Shown: in pieces, positions 13,434-17,718 of the stretch
Position numbering within the stretch: position 1 is the stretch's first letter
Layout of the letters: each line of letters opens with the position of its first letter
Assembly: GCF_017873625.1 (NCBI RefSeq)
Contig: NZ_JAGGKL010000018.1
Span: 1 to 17,718, forward strand
Source of the DNA: Methanobacterium petrolearium
Lineage (GTDB): Archaea > Methanobacteriota > Methanobacteria > Methanobacteriales > Methanobacteriaceae
DNA: 17,718 bases
Direction: 5' to 3'
The notes under the pieces: model-generated
Seen by the model: only the letters and a program-made list of their open reading frames with translations
Database searches by the model: none
Told to the model about the DNA's origin: nothing
Translations under genes and position numbers: made by a program

Positions 13434-14645
13434 ATGGTAAAATTCTTACACACTGCTGACTGGCATCTGGGGATGAAGTACAAACAGTTAGGGGATAAAG
13501 CACCAAAAGCCAGAAATATAAGATTAAAAACCGTTAATAAAATTCTTGAAACTGCTCGTGAACAAAATGTTGATTTTATTTTAATTGCTGGTGATATCTT
13601 TGACAGTAACCAGGTAGACCGCAACCTAGTGGGTACAGTTAGTCAAATGATTTTGCAAATATCACCCACACCAGTCTACCTACTTCCAGGTAACCATGAC
13701 CCCCTAACCAGGGACTCCCTATATCATGATCCTATCTGGGAAAAGCCAGATAACCTAACCATATTCCGTGAGAAAGAACCAGTAGTAACCGGTAACTGCA
13801 CCTTATATCCCTGCCCAGTTAACCAGAAACAATCACAGGAGGATCCCACTGCCTGGATTGATTCTCAATCTAATGATTTTGGCCTTGGTAGGGACATGTC
13901 TATTGGAGTGGCCCATGGCAATCTCCAGGTGGACTTCATAGAAGATCCTAACTTCCCCATAAACCCGGCAAGATGCGAAACTTCAGGACTGGACTACCTA
14001 GCACTGGGAGAATGGCACTCCTTATTCTGCCACCCAAATACAGAGGGAACCATTAAAACAGTATATCCTGGGACACCTGAAACCACCAAATTTGGTGAGG
14101 ACAACAGTGGAAAAGCAGTCATAGTCCAGATAAATTCACCTAATGATACTCCCCAAATCACCCCACTGGATGTGGGGACATTAACCTGGCAAAAACTATC
14201 AAAAAAAATCAACAACCCATCCGATGCCCAGTACCTTGAATCAGAACTCAAAAGCATAGAAGAACCCCAAAATAATGTCATCCTGCTCAAAGTTAATGGA
14301 GTAACCGACCAGGAAACCATCAGCCAACTATCCAAGTTCGAAGATAAATACAGTAACCACTTCATGAAATTCCAAGTATCCATGGATGAACTATACCTTA
14401 AACCTAATCTTTTAGAATTAAAAGCCCTGCTACCCGAGGGTGCAATTGTAAACCAGACCTTCGAAGCCTTAATGGCACTTATGAAGACCCAGCCAGACAT
14501 CCAGGAATACTCAGATCTCAACAGGGAACGCACCCATGAAATCTTCTCCCAGCTCCAGAATAAGGATTTAATAGAAGGCCTCACACCAGAGGTCCTGAAC
14601 CGGGCATTTCTCCTGATGTACCAGATGATCAAGGAGGCCAACTAG
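13434..14645 (+). CDS. Mre11/SbcD-like calcineurin-type nuclease (YhaO-like)
   Basis: This 403-residue metallophosphoesterase contains the Mre11-type motifs in order: ADWHLG (Asp9, His11), AGDIFD (Asp54), GNHDPL (Asn87, His88), GVAHGN (His161) and ALGEWHS (Glu193, His195). In Mre11/SbcD proteins the last motif is normally GHxH, with both His residues binding metal. Here the first is Glu, which is more like the YhaO-type branch and could alter metal choice or activity. A C-terminal part of about 170 residues fits a capping and ATPase-binding region. The gene abuts the Rad50-like gene with no spacer (TAG then ATG), implying a stoichiometric complex. Expected role: end-processing nuclease whose access to DNA is controlled by the ATPase partner. 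The start is fixed by AGAGGGGAT. Confidence 0.88.
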   Translation: MVKFLHTADWHLGMKYKQLGDKAPKARNIRLKTVNKILETAREQNVDFILIAGDIFDSNQVDRNLVGTVSQMILQISPTPVYLLPGNHDPLTRDSLYHDPIWEKPDNLTIFREKEPVVTGNCTLYPCPVNQKQSQEDPTAWIDSQSNDFGLGRDMSIGVAHGNLQVDFIEDPNFPINPARCETSGLDYLALGEWHSLFCHPNTEGTIKTVYPGTPETTKFGEDNSGKAVIVQINSPNDTPQITPLDVGTLTWQKLSKKINNPSDAQYLESELKSIEEPQNNVILLKVNGVTDQETISQLSKFEDKYSNHFMKFQVSMDELYLKPNLLELKALLPEGAIVNQTFEALMALMKTQPDIQEYSDLNRERTHEIFSQLQNKDLIEGLTPEVLNRAFLLMYQMIKEAN

Positions 14646-17351
14646 ATGAACATCCAAACCATCCACCTGAAAAACTGGAAAAAATTCACAAATCCCATCC
14701 AGATCCAACTCCAAGACGGTTTAAACATCCTTTACGGCCCCAATGAAAGTGGGAAAACCACCCTCATTGACTCGGTCATCACCACTTTCTACTCCAAACA
14801 CACCAGTGGATCCGGGAAAATCAAATCCCTCAAACCATGGGGAACCTCCCTACATCCATCTTCCCAAATCACCTTCACCCAAAATGGAGAAATCTACCGC
14901 ATAACCAAGGGATTCAAGGACAAAAAAAGCATACTGGAAAAACGTGATACTGAAATCTGGAAGAAAATAGCAGAAGGTGACCAGGCAGACCAACAACTCC
15001 TCCAACTGGTAGGTGGGCAACTAGCCACCCGAGGTGACACCAAACCAGAACAATGGGGTCTAGGTCAAACCCTGTGGATGGTCCAGGGAACACCTATCAT
15101 AAATGATAACCTTAACGATGAAACCTTATCCTCACTACAAAGCATGGTGGGGGCTACCATCGAATCAGACAAGGAAAAGAAAGTCCTGAACAATATTAGA
15201 TCCAGGTTTCAAGAAATTTACACCGATAAAACCAAGACACTCAAAAAGGGAAGCCAACTCAAAAAAGTAGGAGATGAAATAAAAACCTTAAAAAACGAAT
15301 TACTCCAATCACAGCTAAACAATAACAAAAAGGATGAACTCGTCCGTAAAATTGAAGATACTGACATCTTATATGGTCGTAACCAAAAAAATCTGAAAGA
15401 AGCAATTAAAGAAAGGGATGTAACCGAATTAGAAGTTGAGGATGCCCGTCAACATCAAAAAAACAGGGAAGAATTAGAAAGCCAGATACAGGGTATCAAT
15501 GCCAGATATGAAACACTCCAGAAGAAGATGGAAGAAATCAATGAGAGCCACCAGGAAATAGCCAATATCCAATCTGAATGTCAACAATTACAACAACAAC
15601 AACTCCTTCCTCTAAATGAGGAATCAAAAGGTCTTGAAGATAACCTCAAAAATAAACTCCAAAAACTGGATGCCACTAACCAAAAGATTGACCAAGCCAA
15701 TGATGAGAAGAGCATTGTTGGTATTGCCCATACCACAGTAATGGATGAACAAGCATTAGACTCTATGAAAGAACGATACCGTGAGATAACCCAACTTCAC
15801 CATGATTTAAACCAAATAAAAGAAAAATTAAATACAATCGTGGCCCCATCACCCAGTCAAATGGAGAAAATCCAAAAACTCACCTCCCAGATTAACAAAA
15901 CCAACATCAGCCTCCAGGCCATGGGTTTAACCCTTAATGTCTCACCACAAGCATCCCTGTCCGGGGAAATATCCTTAGATAACAAAGTAACCCCATTTAA
16001 CGTTACCGAAGATGTTTCATGGACTGCCAATCAATCATTGAAAATAAAAATAGATCAGGTGGGAGAATTCGAGGTTAAAAGTGGTAGTCAAGATGTAAAG
16101 ATCATGAAGGAAGAACTCCAAAAGATGCAGTCTGACTACCAGGAAATAGTGGCACCCTACGGAACCGAAGAACTAAGTGATCTTCAAAAGTTAGTAATAA
16201 GGAAAGACTCTAAAGAAAAAGAAATTGGCAGAATCCAGGCTGATTTAAACAAAAGGACTGATAAATCACCTGAACAACTCCAGCAGGAGATCATTGCTTT
16301 GGAAAATAAGATTAAACTAAATTGGAAGAAAATCCCCAGTGATTCTCCCTACAAGGCCTGTGAAGGTGAAGATAAATCAGAAGTAAGGGATGAACTTTCC
16401 AGTAAGATCATCCTACTGGAAGATTACATAAAAACCCAGACCCAAAACCGAAACCAATTGAATGTGGAGATCAAAACAGAAAGAAAAACCCTCCAGGAAC
16501 TGGAAGAAACAGTGAATGATAAAAAAACTTACCTTCACGGAAAAAAACAGATCACAGAAGAGATAACCAAGAGATTGAAACGTTTAGAGGATGATAACAT
16601 CACCTCTGAACAAAGAGAACAACAACTGAACCAGTTATCTGTTGAACTTGACCAGAAAAAGAGGGCCTGGCAGGTATATCAGGACGAAATAGAAGAAAAA
16701 GAAAAACAACCTTTAGGTGCTTTTGAAGGTCTTAAAAATAAAGTGGAAAGACTCAAAGAAGAGATCCACCAGCAAGAAGTAAACAAAGCCAGCTGGGAAA
16801 GTCAACTGCAAATCCTCATCAGCCAATCTACAGACACTAATCTCATAGAAGAAAGGTTGGAACAACTCCAAAACAATGAAAAAGAATTTCAAACCGAGGC
16901 TGATGCATTGAAACTGTTATTCCAGCTCACCAACCTTTACAGGGAAAATACCATTGGAGAACTCTCTGAACCTATCCGTAAACATGTAACTGAAGATCTG
17001 GAAAAACTGTTAGGTCCTAAATACTCCCTTGTTTTTAATAAACAGATGAAACCAGAATCAATCGAAGTTGCTGGTGAGGAAGCATCTATTGATCTTTTAT
17101 CCTTCGGAACCCAAGAACAGGTATGGTGCTTGTTCCGCCTGGCACTGGGAAACATCCTGAGCAGTAATGAAAAACAGTTAGTAGTTCTGGACGATCCCTT
17201 AGTTAACACGGACCCGGCTAGGATGCATAGAGCTCTGGAAATACTCCAAGAAAACGCTCAACACATGCAGATCATTGTGGTAACCTGTGATGTGGATAAA
17301 TACAATTCTCTTACTGATGCGAATTTTATATCTATGGATGGAACTATTTAA
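14646..17351 (+). CDS. Rad50/SbcC-like coiled-coil ATPase without zinc hook (YhaN-like)
   Basis: This 901-residue SMC-like ATPase has Walker A GPNESGKTT (31-39), a Q-loop region near QLATRGDTKPEQWGLGQ (125-141), an ABC signature LSFGTQEQ (818-825), Walker B LVVLDDP (845-851) and D-loop NTD (854-856). LSxGT followed by Q is the form seen in YhaN-type ATPases rather than the classic Rad50 LSGG. Two long coiled-coil arms run at about 200-400 and 485-755. Only four cysteines occur (312, 572, 828, 881) and no CxxC pair, so there is no zinc hook. Between the arms at about 420-485 is a beta-rich segment (LTLNVSPQASLSGEISLDNK and onwards). It should form the ATP-driven clamp partner of the Mre11-like nuclease immediately upstream, joining DNA binding to cleavage. 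The arms are shorter than in canonical archaeal Rad50. Confidence 0.88.
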   Translation: MNIQTIHLKNWKKFTNPIQIQLQDGLNILYGPNESGKTTLIDSVITTFYSKHTSGSGKIKSLKPWGTSLHPSSQITFTQNGEIYRITKGFKDKKSILEKRDTEIWKKIAEGDQADQQLLQLVGGQLATRGDTKPEQWGLGQTLWMVQGTPIINDNLNDETLSSLQSMVGATIESDKEKKVLNNIRSRFQEIYTDKTKTLKKGSQLKKVGDEIKTLKNELLQSQLNNNKKDELVRKIEDTDILYGRNQKNLKEAIKERDVTELEVEDARQHQKNREELESQIQGINARYETLQKKMEEINESHQEIANIQSECQQLQQQQLLPLNEESKGLEDNLKNKLQKLDATNQKIDQANDEKSIVGIAHTTVMDEQALDSMKERYREITQLHHDLNQIKEKLNTIVAPSPSQMEKIQKLTSQINKTNISLQAMGLTLNVSPQASLSGEISLDNKVTPFNVTEDVSWTANQSLKIKIDQVGEFEVKSGSQDVKIMKEELQKMQSDYQEIVAPYGTEELSDLQKLVIRKDSKEKEIGRIQADLNKRTDKSPEQLQQEIIALENKIKLNWKKIPSDSPYKACEGEDKSEVRDELSSKIILLEDYIKTQTQNRNQLNVEIKTERKTLQELEETVNDKKTYLHGKKQITEEITKRLKRLEDDNITSEQREQQLNQLSVELDQKKRAWQVYQDEIEEKEKQPLGAFEGLKNKVERLKEEIHQQEVNKASWESQLQILISQSTDTNLIEERLEQLQNNEKEFQTEADALKLLFQLTNLYRENTIGELSEPIRKHVTEDLEKLLGPKYSLVFNKQMKPESIEVAGEEASIDLLSFGTQEQVWCLFRLALGNILSSNEKQLVVLDDPLVNTDPARMHRALEILQENAQHMQIIVVTCDVDKYNSLTDANFISMDGTI

Positions 17352-17590
17352 AGGGATAAATCAACTACCCCAACAGTTATTGGAAATTTTAATAAATCAT
17401 GTGTTACAGAATAATATTTAAGTAATAAATTATTTTTAAGTAATAAATTATTTTTGGTTAAAGCTATTAAAAACCAGTAATCTTCAAGTATAAAATTTCC
17501 TGTTGTACTGATCCAAAAAGAATTATCCATTTTATAAACTCGAAAATACTATTTGAAATTTAGAAAGAATTTGTTTGAAGGTAGAGATCT
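17352..17590. other. Intergenic region after the Rad50-like gene
   Basis: The 239 bp hold no gene that I can support. They contain an 18-bp tandem repeat (17420-17455) with T runs that could end transcription of the Mre11/Rad50-like operon. Near the right end is an A/T-rich stretch that may be the promoter of the gene starting at 17591. Confidence 0.4.
17420..17455. repeat. Perfect 18-bp tandem repeat, two units
   Basis: AAGTAATAAATTATTTTT occurs twice in direct succession (17420-17437 and 17438-17455). Each unit contains the near-palindrome AATAAATTATT followed by a run of five T. The location, about 70 bp after the Rad50-like stop, and the T runs fit an archaeal U-tract terminator; replication slippage explains the doubling. 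Confidence 0.85.
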
Positions 17591-17718
17591 ATGTCAAAAG
17601 ATCAAAAATTGCAAAAGAATAATATAGAGAATTTCGATTATCTGTTAGATCTTTGGATATTTAAATTTTTTATTGGATTGAATTCATGGTTTAAACTGTT
17701 TAATTTGGCAAATACATA
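17591..17718 (+). CDS. Start of a hypothetical gene, cut by the window edge
   Basis: An ATG at 17591 opens a frame of 42 codons that is still open at the last base. AAGGT (17578-17582) sits 8 nt upstream as SD. The visible protein begins MSKDQKLQKNNIENFDYLLD and continues into an aromatic, hydrophobic stretch (LWIFKFFIGLNSWFKLF), possibly a membrane-associated helix. No family is recognisable from this fragment. Confidence 0.5.
   Translation, partial: MSKDQKLQKNNIENFDYLLDLWIFKFFIGLNSWFKLFNLANT

Noticed and set aside
13994..14641. 215-codon open frame on the minus strand inside the Mre11-like gene
   Set aside because: Ser/Trp-rich shadow of a well-supported gene; no SD or recognisable domain.
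13434..17351. Naming the pair canonical mre11/rad50
   Set aside because: The missing zinc hook, the LSFGT signature and the GEWH motif fit the YhaO/YhaN type better, so canonical gene symbols would mislead.
17348..17530. 60-codon leftward frame over the tandem repeat
   Set aside because: Its repetitive KNNLLL content is only the 18-bp repeat translated; no SD and no homology expected.

Overview
The window looks archaeal and most likely comes from a Methanobacteriales methanogen (Methanobacterium-like). This is an inference. It rests on AT-rich DNA, TATA-like boxes close to start codons with apparently leaderless genes beside genes with strong Shine-Dalgarno (SD) sites, HEPN/MNT toxin-antitoxin pairs, and a family of small zinc-ribbon membrane proteins common in these methanogens. 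No rRNA, tRNA, CRISPR array, integrase or transposase was recognised.

Layout. (1) 79-3684, plus strand: a McrBC-like restriction pair (a short McrB-type AAA+ GTPase/ATPase and a McrC-like PD-(D/E)XK nuclease, overlapping by 4 nt), a 78-residue protein with a very strong SD, and a zinc-ribbon/one-TM/PepSY-like protein. (2) 3701-6070, plus: a UvrD/Rep-type SF1 helicase. (3) 6077-6773, minus: an intact HEPN/MNT toxin-antitoxin pair. (4) 6834-8018, plus: a RecB/AddB/Cas4-like nuclease with a four-cysteine Fe-S signature. (5) 8019-13273, an accessory block, nearly all on the minus strand: a lone PD-(D/E)XK-like protein; a second HEPN/MNT unit whose HEPN toxin is broken while its winged-helix MNT partner is intact; a double-zinc-ribbon gene; a RelBE-like pair; a decayed second copy of the zinc-ribbon/MNT unit; and three zinc-ribbon membrane proteins in a row. 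(6) 13434-17351, plus: an abutting Mre11-like nuclease and Rad50-like ATPase of the YhaO/YhaN type. (7) The start of another gene runs off the right edge at 17591.

How the parts may work together. The helicase, the Fe-S nuclease and the Mre11/Rad50-like pair lie on the same strand, share a GC-richer, CC-rich codon style over most of their length, and are functionally complementary (unwinding, resection, ATP-controlled nuclease). I infer that they form one DNA-end-processing or defence locus, now separated by toxin-antitoxin and zinc-ribbon modules. The Rad50-like protein has no CxxC zinc hook and carries a beta-rich insert in its coiled coil. The Mre11-like protein has Glu in place of the first His of the usual GHxH motif.

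The most notable sequence-level observations are the decayed HEPN toxin next to its intact antitoxin; the 142-bp, roughly 97% identical zinc-ribbon duplication that also drags along an MNT fragment; the inverted repeat bracketing the TATA box and start codon of the winged-helix MNT gene; and the mosaic exchange of zinc-ribbon heads, TM stalks and outer domains among neighbouring membrane proteins.
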